Positions 7,883-17,865 of a stretch of DNA of 44,421 nt are shown here, one piece after another. The stretch is taken from positions 1-44,421 of the forward strand of contig DAIDJF010000046.1 in the NCBI GenBank assembly GCA_027451525.1, given 5' to 3'. Made by a program: the position numbers and the translations under genes. The stretch is from Ktedonobacterales bacterium (GTDB lineage: Bacteria > Chloroflexota > Ktedonobacteria > Ktedonobacterales > Ktedonobacteraceae). The notes beneath the pieces were generated by a model. The model worked only from the letters and a program-made list of their open reading frames with translations, was not told where the DNA came from and searched no databases. Every line of letters starts with the position of its first letter. Within the stretch, counting starts at the first letter, position 1.

Positions 7883-10141
7883 ATGCGCGATCTGATACAG
7901 CGAAAAATTAGCCTGCAGCTTCTCAGCCTCTACCTGCTTTTTATCATACCCGTATTGCTAGGCGCGGCAGGACTCTATATCTTTCAGCAGAATGTATTAA
8001 CACAAACCGCTTATCAATCCGATCTGGCACTCTCACAGGCCGTTGCGTTAGAGGGAGGCGCGAATCTACGCGCTGCCGTTGAGGTTGATAGTGAACTCTC
8101 GACATCACAAGCTGCCAGGAATTTCGATTTACATCAGCTCGCCGCTATTTTCGCCAATTCCGCTCATGCCCATCCAGAAATCAGCCTCTACTATATTTGT
8201 GATGCAGCTGGCAACATGCGCATCAACTATCCATTCGTCGAGAGCACGATTGGAGAAAATTTCAGCTTCCGCGACTATTTTCAGGGGGCACTCAAAAGCG
8301 ATAAGCCATTTATTTCATCTGGGCGCGTTAGCACCACAACACGGACCTATGTCGTCTCAGTGGCATCTCGCATTATCAATGAACAAGGCAAAATCGTTGG
8401 CGTGATGGTCATCAATCTATCTCTGGATAAGTTTTCCGCTCATCTACAGGCAGTACATCAACGTCTCTCACCCAGCAGCGAAGTGAGCATTTGGGTTGTT
8501 GATTATAAAGGACAGTCAATCGCCAGCACTAATCCCGCTTTCGCACCTCTCAGTTCTATTCAAGAGTATCCAGGCCTGATTCTTACTGCCAATTATGCAC
8601 TTAAAGGCAAAGCCGGTAATCTGATCGCGCATGACCAAAATCGCGACTGGCTATACAGCTATGTACCCATTCCAGAGGCAGGCTGGGGGATTGTTGTCCA
8701 ACGTCCAACAGATATCACATTTGCAACCCTTGCTGATTTCCAGCATGGCTTAATTCTTGCCGTCGCACTGCTCATCCTTGGAGCCAGCTTTTTCTGGTTT
8801 ATGATGCATCAGCGTATCATTTCACCTCTAAGCAGGCTTGCTAGTGCTGTTTCAATGATATCTGGCCGACCTACACATGTTATACACACCAAGCTTTTGA
8901 TGAAAGATCGCACGCGCAAGGATGAGATTGGTAATTTAGTTGCCACATTCTATGTAATGGAGAAACAGGTCCGCTCACAATTTCAAAAAAGCGACGAAAC
9001 CATCCAGGCCCAATTTTCGACACTCGACGCTATCATGCGCAGCATTGACGAGGGGGTATTGTTAGAAAGTCCTAACGGGCGCATTGTCTACGCCAACCAC
9101 GTGTTTAGCCGCGCCATCGGTATTCCACAGCATGAACTTACTGGGAGTAGCCTGCAAACAAACACCCTACAAGAGCGATTCGCTTCTTTGCTTGATAATC
9201 CCGAAGCGTATCGCGCGGTCGTTGAACCAATTCTTAAAGGGCGCAAATCACGCATTACGGAATTTCAACTGAATGGCTTTTATAAAGCACCTGGACGTTT
9301 TGTTAATGCACGCCGCGACATTCGTATGCGCTTTTTTCATGTACGTGACGCAAAAGGTGTGCTTATTGGGCGGGGGCGCATTTTCGAGGATATTACCAAA
9401 CAAAACGAGGTAGAAAAGATCAAACGAAATCTGCTCGCCATCGTTTCGCATGAACTCCGTACACCACTAACCACCATCAAAGGTTTCGCCACAAGCCTGC
9501 TCGAAGAGGCCGAGGGCGAAGTGGATACGCATTGGCAGAACTATAGCTTGGGCCAGATTGTAGCGGAGAGCAATCGCATGGCCGATCTTGTCACCACCTT
9601 GCTTGACATGGCGCAGGTAGAAGCAGGGACGCTCAAGCTCTATCCTACTGTCTACTCGCTTCACACGCTACTTGAAGACACGCTTGCAAGCATACCCGAT
9701 ATACACGAGAAGGTTGATGTTCATATACCCAATGATCTGCCACTACTCTATATCGATAGGCGGCGCATTCAGATGGTTTTGCGTAACCTTTTAGAGAATG
9801 CTCACCGTTATGGAGGGGCAGATTCGTTTATTGAAATATCAGCTACTTATAGCGAAAGCCCATCCAAGCAACAGACAGGGCTACTGATTAGCGTAGCGGA
9901 TACAGGACCGGGCATCCCCAGTCACCTTATGGAGGCAATTTTTGATCGTTTCTATCAAATAGAGAGTGGAAAAGAGCGTAGCAGTAATGGGGTTGGACTA
10001 GGTCTAGCAATTTGCCGTGGCTTTATCGAGGCGCATGGAGGGCGTATTTGGGCAGAAAATAGGTCAGACGAAAGAACCGGGGCAGTATTTCATCTGTGGT
10101 TTCCATACACAACGATTTATATGCAAGCACAGGCACATTAG
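7883..10141 (+). CDS. Membrane sensor histidine kinase (Cache-HAMP-PAS-HisKA-HATPase)
   Basis: 752-residue receptor kinase. Residues 11-34 and about 289-309 are membrane segments enclosing a roughly 250-residue extracellular Cache-like sensor (contains YYICDAAGNMRINYP and GWGIVVQRP). A HAMP linker follows, then a PAS domain from about 380 (DAIMRSIDEGVLLESPNG), HisKA with phospho-acceptor His523 (VSHELRTPL), and an ATPase domain with NLLENAHRYGG, DTGPGIP and GVGLGLAICRG. The catalytic elements look complete. GAGGT precedes ATG 7883. It is followed 51 bases later by its likely response regulator. The signal is unknown; Cache sensors usually bind small molecules such as amino or carboxylic acids. 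Confidence 0.9.
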   Translation: MRDLIQRKISLQLLSLYLLFIIPVLLGAAGLYIFQQNVLTQTAYQSDLALSQAVALEGGANLRAAVEVDSELSTSQAARNFDLHQLAAIFANSAHAHPEISLYYICDAAGNMRINYPFVESTIGENFSFRDYFQGALKSDKPFISSGRVSTTTRTYVVSVASRIINEQGKIVGVMVINLSLDKFSAHLQAVHQRLSPSSEVSIWVVDYKGQSIASTNPAFAPLSSIQEYPGLILTANYALKGKAGNLIAHDQNRDWLYSYVPIPEAGWGIVVQRPTDITFATLADFQHGLILAVALLILGASFFWFMMHQRIISPLSRLASAVSMISGRPTHVIHTKLLMKDRTRKDEIGNLVATFYVMEKQVRSQFQKSDETIQAQFSTLDAIMRSIDEGVLLESPNGRIVYANHVFSRAIGIPQHELTGSSLQTNTLQERFASLLDNPEAYRAVVEPILKGRKSRITEFQLNGFYKAPGRFVNARRDIRMRFFHVRDAKGVLIGRGRIFEDITKQNEVEKIKRNLLAIVSHELRTPLTTIKGFATSLLEEAEGEVDTHWQNYSLGQIVAESNRMADLVTTLLDMAQVEAGTLKLYPTVYSLHTLLEDTLASIPDIHEKVDVHIPNDLPLLYIDRRRIQMVLRNLLENAHRYGGADSFIEISATYSESPSKQQTGLLISVADTGPGIPSHLMEAIFDRFYQIESGKERSSNGVGLGLAICRGFIEAHGGRIWAENRSDERTGAVFHLWFPYTTIYMQAQAH

Positions 10142-10192
10142 TTAACATAGCATATGAAAGGCTTTTCCGTAAAAAGCGAAAGGAGTGCAACG

Positions 10193-10885
10193 ATGCCTCA
10201 AGAAAAACATGTATTAGTTGTCGATGATGAACCGAATATTCGCACATTCGTGCGCCATTCATTAGAAAAACACGCCTTTAAAGTAAGCCTTGCGACGAAC
10301 GGATTAGAAGCTCTGGCGGAATTCGATCAGAAAACATTTGCGCTGGTAATACTGGATATTATGATGCCCGGCATGAATGGATTAGAAGTCTGTCGTCGTA
10401 TCAGACAAGTGAGCACAGTGCCGATCATCATCCTGACGGCCCTGGGCGAAGAAGCCGATAAAATTGCCGCTCTGACGCAGGGAGCTGATGACTACTTGAC
10501 CAAACCATTCGGCGTTGGTGAATTGCAAGCACGTGTTCTGGCTGTTCTGCGGCGGGCCAGTTGGGCTGACACAACACGCTCTGTTGGCACAATACGTTTT
10601 GGCAACATTGAGATCGATTTTGAGCAACGGCAGGTTTGGCTCAATAGCGAACGTGTCAAGTTCACGCCTACAGAGTTCAGTCTTTTACAAGAATTAGCGT
10701 TAAACCCTGGCAAGGTTTTTACCCATGAAACACTGCTCCGTCGTATCTGGGGAACGGAACATAGTCGAGATGCCGAATATCTGCGCGTCTATATTGGACG
10801 GCTACGTCGCAAACTAGAAGCAGATTCATCAAAACCACGCTATATTCTCACCGAACCAGGGGTCGGATACTATCTCGTAAAGTAA
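10193..10885 (+). CDS. OmpR/PhoB-family response regulator
   Basis: 230-residue DNA-binding regulator paired with the upstream kinase. The receiver domain (residues 1-115) has the acidic pair D11-D12, phospho-acceptor Asp55 in VILDIMMPG, and the conserved Thr and Lys in ILTALG and LTKPFG. The C-terminal winged helix (about 130-230) contains FTPTEFSLLQELALNPGKVF and YIGRLRRKLEAD. I chose ATG 10193 because AGGAG sits 7 bases upstream and the receiver starts at once; the longer frame from 10154 lacks a ribosome site. Confidence 0.92.
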   Translation: MPQEKHVLVVDDEPNIRTFVRHSLEKHAFKVSLATNGLEALAEFDQKTFALVILDIMMPGMNGLEVCRRIRQVSTVPIIILTALGEEADKIAALTQGADDYLTKPFGVGELQARVLAVLRRASWADTTRSVGTIRFGNIEIDFEQRQVWLNSERVKFTPTEFSLLQELALNPGKVFTHETLLRRIWGTEHSRDAEYLRVYIGRLRRKLEADSSKPRYILTEPGVGYYLVK

Positions 10886-11043
10886 GAGTAAGAGACCTTC
10901 ACGCTCAGACCGCAATCTTCATCATAAGTGTGCTACCGCTTCGACCAGCACGAAGCAGTCATTACAGCTTAGATTTGAATTTCTTTTTTTAAGATGTTAT
11001 GCTAAAGCTAAATCGGATGTTCAACGACAATGGAGACGATACT

Positions 11044-12276
11044 ATGACAACCGAAACCCCCCTGGAGCTGGATAACTTTTTTGCCTTCATGCAAGATCCC
11101 TATCCAGTCTACACCTATTTACGCGAACATGAACCCGTTCGCTGGAACTCTATGTTCTACAGTTTTATGCTCAGCAGATTCGACGATGTACACATGGTCT
11201 TCTCCGATCAGCGGCGTTTCTCCTCAGACATTTGGTCACAGATTCCAGAACGTATGAGTCCCGATGGTGATAATGAGTCTAGCATGTACCTCAGACAGAT
11301 TGTGCCTTTCCTGGCCTACAACCTGCAGGGAATGGACCCTCCAAACCACACGCGCCAGCGCACGTTAATGATGAAAACGTTCACACCGCGTATGATAGAA
11401 TCATTCAGACCTACCGTGCAAAAGCTAGTAAACGAACTACTTGACGCGAAACAAGATGCGGGCGCAATGGACATCGTGAGCGATCTGGCTTACCCCTTGC
11501 CATCAAACGTTATTCTCGAATTACTAGGTATTCCACGCGAGGGCCGCCCATACATCAAAGCCAGCGCAGATGCCATCAATGAGTTTGTCACGACGCTGTT
11601 ATTCCTCGGTCCACAAGTCTGGCCGCGCCTGGCTGGTATTTTCGCAGAGGTCAAGGCATATCTAAAGAGTTTGATCGCCGAGAAACGCAAACATCCAACC
11701 GACGATTTACTGACTAAAATGGTTCACGCCGAAGAGAACGGCGATATACTAAGCGAAGATGAGATCGTCATTGCGACAAACTTTCTACTTTTTGCTGGTC
11801 ATGAAACTACTGCCAATCTGATTGCCGTTGGTCTCTACTATTTACTGCAACATCATGATCAGTTAGAACTGTTGCGCACAGACCCCACGAAAATGCCCGG
11901 AGCCGTTGAAGAACTACTGCGCTACGTCAGCCCGGTCCACACACTGGCACGCCACGCGGTGCAGGATGTAGAGCTTCACGGTGTCACGATCCCAGCCGGA
12001 AGTAGCATTTATCTGCTGATTGGGGCAGCCAACCGCGATCCCGCGAAATTTGCCAACCCAGAAATGCTCGATATCAATCGCCCCCCAACGCGCACGCTAA
12101 GTTTTGGGTATGGCATCCACTATTGCCTCGGCGCAGCACTGGCACGCCTGGAGAGCCAGGTCACCTTTGACACCCTACTCAAACGCTTACCGCACCTGAG
12201 AATGACGATTGAGACACCCACGTTTCGCCCAAATTATTCGCTGCGTGGCCTGACCAGTCTACCTGTCGCCTTTTAA
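11044..12276 (+). CDS. Cytochrome P450
   Basis: Soluble bacterial class I P450, 410 residues from ATG 11044 (GGAG upstream). The I-helix oxygen-binding motif reads AGHETTA, the ExxR motif reads EELLRY, and the haem loop reads SFGYGIHYCLGAALARLE with the iron ligand at about Cys361. No ferredoxin or reductase gene lies nearby, so its electron donor must be encoded elsewhere. The substrate cannot be deduced; similar proteins hydroxylate fatty acids, terpenoids or macrolides. It follows the two-component genes by about 160 bases and may or may not be under their control. It ends at a canonical terminator. Confidence 0.92.
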   Translation: MTTETPLELDNFFAFMQDPYPVYTYLREHEPVRWNSMFYSFMLSRFDDVHMVFSDQRRFSSDIWSQIPERMSPDGDNESSMYLRQIVPFLAYNLQGMDPPNHTRQRTLMMKTFTPRMIESFRPTVQKLVNELLDAKQDAGAMDIVSDLAYPLPSNVILELLGIPREGRPYIKASADAINEFVTTLLFLGPQVWPRLAGIFAEVKAYLKSLIAEKRKHPTDDLLTKMVHAEENGDILSEDEIVIATNFLLFAGHETTANLIAVGLYYLLQHHDQLELLRTDPTKMPGAVEELLRYVSPVHTLARHAVQDVELHGVTIPAGSSIYLLIGAANRDPAKFANPEMLDINRPPTRTLSFGYGIHYCLGAALARLESQVTFDTLLKRLPHLRMTIETPTFRPNYSLRGLTSLPVAF

Positions 12277-12280
12277 CACG

Positions 12281-12321
12281 AAAAGCATTCAGCACATGAA
12301 ACATATGCTGAATGCTTTTTT
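12281..12321 (+). terminator. Rho-independent terminator of the P450 gene
   Basis: A 14-bp perfect stem (12281-12294 with 12306-12319) followed by a T run, directly after the P450 stop. Confidence 0.85.
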
Positions 12322-12386
12322 ACATATGACGTGATTGCTACAACTTCCGTCAGACCGAAATATCAGCCAGACTCAGCCCGCCATAG

Positions 12387-12566
12387 CTACCATTGATTTT
12401 GCTGGCCCTGGTTCCCCTGCTGGCTCTGGTTGCCATACTGGTCCTGCTGGCCCTGGTTGCCATACTGGTCCTGCTGGTTGCCATAACCACCCTGGTTCCC
12501 CTGCTGGCCCTGGTTACCATACTGGTCTTGCTGGTTCCCCTGGTTCTGATAGTCGTAGTTACTCAT
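12387..12566 (-). CDS. Small Gln/Asn/Gly/Tyr-rich repeat protein
   Basis: 59-residue protein from ATG 12566, with AGGAAAT upstream at a suitable distance; an extension to 12614 lacks support. The whole chain is low complexity, built from units such as DQYGNQGQQ. In DNA the unit is a 27-base direct repeat (for example 12425-12450 and 12452-12477, with a diverged copy near 12509). The composition (Q, N, G, Y, few charges, no Cys, no signal peptide) resembles prion-like or phase-separating segments and some short structural or spore-associated proteins. I do not recognise a family. The opposite strand is also open but reads as a Leu/Val string without a ribosome site. Confidence 0.55.
   Translation of the reverse strand: MSNYDYQNQGNQQDQYGNQGQQGNQGGYGNQQDQYGNQGQQDQYGNQSQQGNQGQQNQW
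12425..12533. repeat. 27-base tandem-type repeat inside the Q/N-rich gene
   Basis: Near-identical segments at 12425-12450 and 12452-12477, with a diverged copy at about 12509-12533. The period is a multiple of three, so copy number can change without breaking the frame. Confidence 0.7.
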
Positions 12567-12614
12567 TGGGCTATTTCCTTTCACTCGATGAATAGCGACA
12601 TGAGAGATGTACAA

Positions 12615-13221
12615 GCATTCTCACTCATCATCTTTGACTGTGTCATCTTTCAAAGCAGGTACTACTGATCGCTTAATACGACAATAGTATGGAGAAGAAC
12701 TCTCCCCATTGGGAAACCTCTCTTAACCACGTCTTTAACACGATTGATACTCTTACATAGTTGTAAGAATTTCTATGGTGTTCTCGTCACATGCTTTGCC
12801 ATCTCAAGCGATACGTTAAGTTAGACGGCCCTCCTGTAAAAAAGTCACTATATATTTCGGCATACACGATACGTCCTTAAAGAAGCTATTTGGTGAGTTT
12901 TTAAACTTGCCACCAGTTTTTGCCACATATTTGCACTCAGGTCTAGACGAACAGCGAGAAAATTGGGTACAATGACAGCTAACAGATATGTACAGAATGT
13001 CCACAGTAGGTTGTTAGCAACAGGCAATTTTCGTCTGATTACAGGCTCTCTATAGTCAATAACAGACATAATCGCCTGGCATTCATTGTTTAACAAGTCA
13101 TTCTCCCTCATCACGAAGGAGAATAAGGTGGTCTCCCAGTAGCACCGTTCCAAAGATTGTAGCGGTGATAGGTACACACCCCTGTGAACTTGTGAAAAAT
13201 CATGTCAACTCAGGAGGTTGA
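12615..13221. other. 600-base intergenic region without a supported gene
   Basis: Contains only short minus-strand frames (up to 109 codons, 12848-13177) that match nothing I know and lack a clear ribosome site. Two small inverted repeats are visible (near 12755 and 13110). It presumably carries the promoters of the flanking divergent genes, but I cannot place them confidently. Confidence 0.4.
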
Positions 13222-15333
13222 ATGTCTTCTAAGGCCAGTACCAATCATCAGCTTACTGCCTCTATCCCCCCCATCAACCCAGTGATAGATGGAGAAAAAA
13301 CACTTATTGAGCATCTGCAAACTGAAACATCGTCGCTGCGCGATGCGTTAGATATCCGTACGCAAGAGAATGCTCTGCTTTATGAGGTCATCTCAACTAT
13401 TGGTTCCACTCTCAAACTTGACGAAGTGCTACGCCATCTGGTGGATACCGTTGTGCGCGCTACGGCTTGCCAGATTGCATTTATCTATATTTTCGACAAA
13501 GAGAGGGAACGCTTAGTATTAGCTGGAGCAAGTGAGCAGCATCAACACCTGGTTGGTAAAATTTCAATGGCACTGGGTGAGGGTATTGCGGGATGGGTTG
13601 CACTACATCGTACGTCCGTCTTCCTCAAAGACGGCGCGATGGAAGACCCACGTTTCTGCTATTTTCCTGAATTGGAAGAAGAAAAGTTTCAGTCAATCAT
13701 GACGGTGCCAATTATTGCAAAAGACCGCCGTCTCATTGGAGTCATTACCTTACAAGCAGTTGCGCCACATGAGTTTACCGAACAGCACCAGCGTTTCATC
13801 AGTAATACGGCTTCGCTCGTCGCCAACGCGATAGAAAATGCGCAGTTGTATGAAAATACACAGCGCAAGCTCAGTATCCTGACCTCACTTTCCATTTTAA
13901 GCCAGACGATCAGTTCAAGCCTGTATTTGGATGATATGTTGCGCTCACTGGCAACGCTCACCGTGCAAATTATGGAGGCAGACCTGTGCGTTATCATGCT
14001 TGTTGATCAAACACGTGAACAGCCTGCCGATCACGCGCGCCAGCAACGTCTCCTCGTGCGCGCAACCTCGCCCAATCTCAACGAACGCGCTCATTTTCAT
14101 CCAATAGATATTGACCGTCATATCCTTGAGCAGTTACGTGAGTCCAATGAGAGCATGTTCATCAGCAAAACTTCACACAAACAGACTCATTCGCCTGAAA
14201 AGAAATATCTTTCGTTCGAGCAACTCAATCCGCTCACCGACACACATTATAAGGCATTGATCTCTGCACCATTAATTGCTGGTTCCGAGCAACTCGGCCT
14301 CATTAACTGCTATTCTCAGCACCCACGCCGTTATTCACCAGAAGATCATACGCTCCTGACAACCATCGCGAACCAGGCCGCTATTGCCATCAAAAACAGC
14401 TATCTCGTCAATCTGCTTGCCCAGAAAAACCTGATTAAAGGCTTTTTTGAAGACCTGATGCAGGGCACATCTGAGTCGGAAGAGTCAATTAAGCAACGGG
14501 CAAACTTCCTGGGCTGCGATCTCTCACGGCAACATGCAGTGGTGATGATTGAGATTACACATCTGGATGATCGTCACACGCTCCCCTCTCTCTCATCTAA
14601 TCCGCGTAAAAAAGAGGGGCCTGCTCATGCGCAGGATGGTTCCACCCCAGAAGATGAAACCTATCTCCATGGGGCCGCTTTGCAGTCCGCGTATAAACGC
14701 ATTACGACGATCATGCGCAGACGGATCCAGGATAGTTATCCAGGTTCTGTGTTACATGAGTACGAGAACACATTGACTTGTATTATTTCTACAAGCAAAG
14801 ATCAGTCTGGTACACGCTTAAAAAGTTGGCTTCAGGATGTTGCGCGCCAAATTCAAACTGAACATGCCGTTCTTTTATCAGCAGGCATCGGCAACGCTTG
14901 TCAGAATATCAACGATTATCGGCGCGGTTTCGCAGAGGCAAAAGAAGCATTGCAGATGGGACAGAGCCTTTCGCAAGAGCAGGATATCCAGCATCCGCTG
15001 GTTACGCATTTCAACGATTTAGGCGTATATCGCTATCTGTATAAAATAGCGTATATGGATGACTTGCGCGACGTGTATCAGGATCAAGTTGCCTTAATTG
15101 ATACATACGATCAGCGCAAAAACACAGAACTGCTCGACACGTTGGAGACGTACTTAGAGTGTGCAGGAAACTTGACCAAAACATCTGAACGCCTCTTCGT
15201 GCATCGCAATACGCTTATTCAACGCCTGGAACGCCTGCAATCCATCTGCGCGATTGATCTACAAGAGCGTAGTAACTGGCTTACCTTGCAAGTCGCTATC
15301 AAGGTCTACAAACTGCGCTCTGGGAAAATATAA
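13222..15333 (+). CDS. GAF-domain transcriptional regulator with PucR-type helix-turn-helix
   Basis: 703-residue cytoplasmic regulator. Two GAF domains (about residues 65-215 and 230-395) are followed by a PucR/CdaR-type central region and a C-terminal HTH_30 domain. The HTH is visible as YLECAGNLTKTSERLFVHRN and TLIQRLERLQ. Proteins of this build sense small molecules through GAF domains and bind DNA through the C-terminal helix-turn-helix. AGGAGG precedes ATG 13222. The ligand and target are unknown; the nearest downstream gene is a DNA polymerase with its own possible promoter, so a local target is not evident. Confidence 0.85.
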   Translation: MSSKASTNHQLTASIPPINPVIDGEKTLIEHLQTETSSLRDALDIRTQENALLYEVISTIGSTLKLDEVLRHLVDTVVRATACQIAFIYIFDKERERLVLAGASEQHQHLVGKISMALGEGIAGWVALHRTSVFLKDGAMEDPRFCYFPELEEEKFQSIMTVPIIAKDRRLIGVITLQAVAPHEFTEQHQRFISNTASLVANAIENAQLYENTQRKLSILTSLSILSQTISSSLYLDDMLRSLATLTVQIMEADLCVIMLVDQTREQPADHARQQRLLVRATSPNLNERAHFHPIDIDRHILEQLRESNESMFISKTSHKQTHSPEKKYLSFEQLNPLTDTHYKALISAPLIAGSEQLGLINCYSQHPRRYSPEDHTLLTTIANQAAIAIKNSYLVNLLAQKNLIKGFFEDLMQGTSESEESIKQRANFLGCDLSRQHAVVMIEITHLDDRHTLPSLSSNPRKKEGPAHAQDGSTPEDETYLHGAALQSAYKRITTIMRRRIQDSYPGSVLHEYENTLTCIISTSKDQSGTRLKSWLQDVARQIQTEHAVLLSAGIGNACQNINDYRRGFAEAKEALQMGQSLSQEQDIQHPLVTHFNDLGVYRYLYKIAYMDDLRDVYQDQVALIDTYDQRKNTELLDTLETYLECAGNLTKTSERLFVHRNTLIQRLERLQSICAIDLQERSNWLTLQVAIKVYKLRSGKI

Positions 15334-15375
15334 GTAGGCGAAGAAAGTGGTAAACAGGTTGCATGTCGCTCCCTA

Positions 15376-15384
15376 TGTTATACT
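15376..15384 (+). promoter_or_regulatory. Possible extended -10 promoter for the DNA polymerase gene
   Basis: TGTTATACT (TG-n-TATACT) lies 59 bases before ATG 15443. No good -35 hexamer is present, consistent with an extended -10 element. Weak evidence. Confidence 0.35.
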
Positions 15385-15442
15385 AGGATTAGAATAAACG
15401 TTCCGATACAATGTTCGACAACGTAAATGACAGTGGGATGAC

Positions 15443-17857
15443 ATGCAACAATCTCTATCAGCGTCTATTCAAACCAACCTGAGCGATGAGTGGGTGTTCG
15501 GTTGGGACCCACTCCCTGGCATTGTCTCGGTCTGGGCCTCACGCGAGGGTCAGGCTATTATCTGGCAACGTGTTGGCGAGCGCGTGACCTGCCTACGCGA
15601 GAAATTTCGTCCCTGGCTTTTTGCGACAACACTCGACGACCTGACGCATCTCGGTTCTACACTGGTTCCTCACCCAAAAGATACGCCTCAGTACTCTCCC
15701 TCGATTAGCTATCGCGAACTTGATGGCCCACCTGGCTCCTACCGCTATCTGCTTGCCGCGCATAACGGACAACAGATGGAACAAGCACTGCTGACAGGTG
15801 CCTCACGCCGCCTCGCACGGCGTGTCAGCAACCTTAACGAACTTGGCGAAACCTATTATCAGGTTGGCCCCGTCGAGCAATATCTGATGCAGAGTGGGCG
15901 TGTCTACTTTCGCGGCCTGCACTATGAAGACCTCCATCGGCTCCAGTTCGACCTGGAAACAACGGCTCTCGACCCACATCGGGGACGCATTTTTCTCGTC
16001 GCCATCCTCGACAATCGCGGTTTTAGCCACATCCTCGAAGCTCCTACACAGGCGGATGAAGCTCCCCTTATCACTCAACTTTGCAAAATTATTTGCGAAC
16101 GCGACCCTGATATTATTGAAAACCACAACATTTTTTCCTTTGATTTACCTTTTCTCGAACATCGGGCTGCTATTCACGGCATTACACTTACACTAGGTCG
16201 CCGTGGAGGTCCCACACGCATAGAACGCCGCGAAGAAACATTGACCATCGGCCCTGAGGCACGCCGTCGCACACGCTATAGCATCGCCGGACGCGAGTTG
16301 ATTGATACACTGGATGCGGTGCGCCGCTATGATTTCGTTGTGCGCGACCTGCCAAGCTACCGTCTGAAAGATGCGGCACGCTATTTCGGTATCGCTACGC
16401 CTGAGCGCGTCTATCTGGAGGGAGCCAGTATTTTTGAAACCTACCGCACACAACCCGAACAGGTACGCCGCTATGCCCTTGACGATGTACAGGAAGTCGA
16501 TGGCCTTTCGCGCCGCCTGCTTGGAGCGTCCTTTGCGCTGGCAAGCATGGCCCCACGCCGCTATGAACGCCTCGCCTCAGCAGGTCCCGCAATGGGCATC
16601 CTTGAACCGATGCTTGTACGCGCCTATCTACGCGCAGACACAGCCCTGCCCGCTCGTAGCACAAACCATTCCAATCAACATGAGGGCGGTGCAGCATATA
16701 TTTTTGCGACGGGCGTTGCCGAACATATCGTCAAAGCCGATGTTGCCTCCCTGTACCCATCGCTTATGCGCACGTTTAGAATCGGACCTGCCTGTGATCG
16801 CTTAGATGCCTTACTCGGCATTCTCGACCGCTTAACCGATCTGCGCCTGACACACAAAGCGGCGGCGCGCAACGCTGCCCCAGGCTCACTCGAAGCCAAT
16901 CTACACGATGCAACACAAGCTGCCATGAAAATTCTTATCAATTCGGCATATGGGTACATGGGAGCGGGGTCAATGGCCCTTTTTGCCGATGGTGAGGCCG
17001 CCGACGAAGTAACACGGCGCGGACGAGAGGTGTTAAAGCAGGTCCTTGACGCACTCCGTCAGTATGGAATGGCTCCGATAGAGGCTGATACTGATGGTGT
17101 CTATTTCGCTGTTCCCCCTCAATGGACAGAAGCGCAGGAACGAACGCTGGTTGCCGAAATTGGTGCGCAACTGCCAGCCGGGATACGCCTTGAATACGAG
17201 GGGCGTTATCGCGCGATGTTCAGCCACGAGGTCAAAAACTACGCCTTGCTCACCTACAATCAGCAACTTATCATGCACGGCGTTGCCTTGCGTTCCAGCC
17301 GGGCCGAACCATTCGGGGAGCAGTTTCTGCGCCGCGCCTTACTGGCAACAATGCTTGGCGATATCAACAGTGTGCGCGTAGCCTATCTAGAAACCGTCAT
17401 GGCCTTGCGCGAACGCACGTTGACAGCGCAGGATGTCGCGGCGCGCGCGCGTCTTTCCAAAACGCCTGCCCTCTATCAGAAAACACGCGCAACCCATACT
17501 GAGCAGGCATATGAAGCACTCTTAGCGGCAGGTCGCACCAATTGGGTTCCAGGCGAACGGGTGCGCTTCTATCGCACAAAAAACGGCGCATCTGTCTGGT
17601 TACCAGAAGAAAGCGAAGAGATCGCAATTGGCAACGAGACGACGCAGGATAATAAAAAGCAGCAAGAGCAGGCAGCGATCAAGGATCGCCGCGATTATGA
17701 TGTAGAGCATTATTTGCGCGTGCTCATCACTTCTTACGCGGCACGCCTGCGCAAAGCCTACACAGCGGAAGATTTTGAGCAACTTTTCCGCCTTGATGAG
17801 CAACTTGGCATGTTTGATCGCCCCATTGACGATATTCACCCTATCTGGATTCGCTAA
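15443..17857 (+). CDS. Family B DNA polymerase (PolB type, with 3'-5' exonuclease)
   Basis: 804 residues, the size range of bacterial Pol II. The proofreading exonuclease is intact: FDLETTALD (Exo I, about residue 168), ENHNIFSFDLPFL (Exo II) and YALDDVQEV (Exo III). The polymerase motifs are also present: DVASLYPSLM (A, about 433), LINSAYGYMG (B) and EADTDGVYF (C, about 549) with both catalytic Asp. The likely role is repair or translesion synthesis, inferred from the family. It stands alone between a GAF-PucR regulator and a convergent esterase, whose stop codon is only 8 bases away. Confidence 0.88.
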   Translation: MQQSLSASIQTNLSDEWVFGWDPLPGIVSVWASREGQAIIWQRVGERVTCLREKFRPWLFATTLDDLTHLGSTLVPHPKDTPQYSPSISYRELDGPPGSYRYLLAAHNGQQMEQALLTGASRRLARRVSNLNELGETYYQVGPVEQYLMQSGRVYFRGLHYEDLHRLQFDLETTALDPHRGRIFLVAILDNRGFSHILEAPTQADEAPLITQLCKIICERDPDIIENHNIFSFDLPFLEHRAAIHGITLTLGRRGGPTRIERREETLTIGPEARRRTRYSIAGRELIDTLDAVRRYDFVVRDLPSYRLKDAARYFGIATPERVYLEGASIFETYRTQPEQVRRYALDDVQEVDGLSRRLLGASFALASMAPRRYERLASAGPAMGILEPMLVRAYLRADTALPARSTNHSNQHEGGAAYIFATGVAEHIVKADVASLYPSLMRTFRIGPACDRLDALLGILDRLTDLRLTHKAAARNAAPGSLEANLHDATQAAMKILINSAYGYMGAGSMALFADGEAADEVTRRGREVLKQVLDALRQYGMAPIEADTDGVYFAVPPQWTEAQERTLVAEIGAQLPAGIRLEYEGRYRAMFSHEVKNYALLTYNQQLIMHGVALRSSRAEPFGEQFLRRALLATMLGDINSVRVAYLETVMALRERTLTAQDVAARARLSKTPALYQKTRATHTEQAYEALLAAGRTNWVPGERVRFYRTKNGASVWLPEESEEIAIGNETTQDNKKQQEQAAIKDRRDYDVEHYLRVLITSYAARLRKAYTAEDFEQLFRLDEQLGMFDRPIDDIHPIWIR

Positions 17858-17865
17858 GATCCTAC

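Noticed and set aside
12393..12668. Plus-strand Leu/Val/Ala-rich open frame opposite the Q/N-rich gene
   Set aside because: It is the antisense reading of CAG/GGC-type repeats, lacks a ribosome site and looks hydrophobic only because of codon complementarity; the minus strand has a good start.
12848..13177. 109-codon minus-strand frame in the intergenic region before the GAF-PucR gene
   Set aside because: No homology I recognise, no clear ribosome site, and codon use unlike its neighbours.
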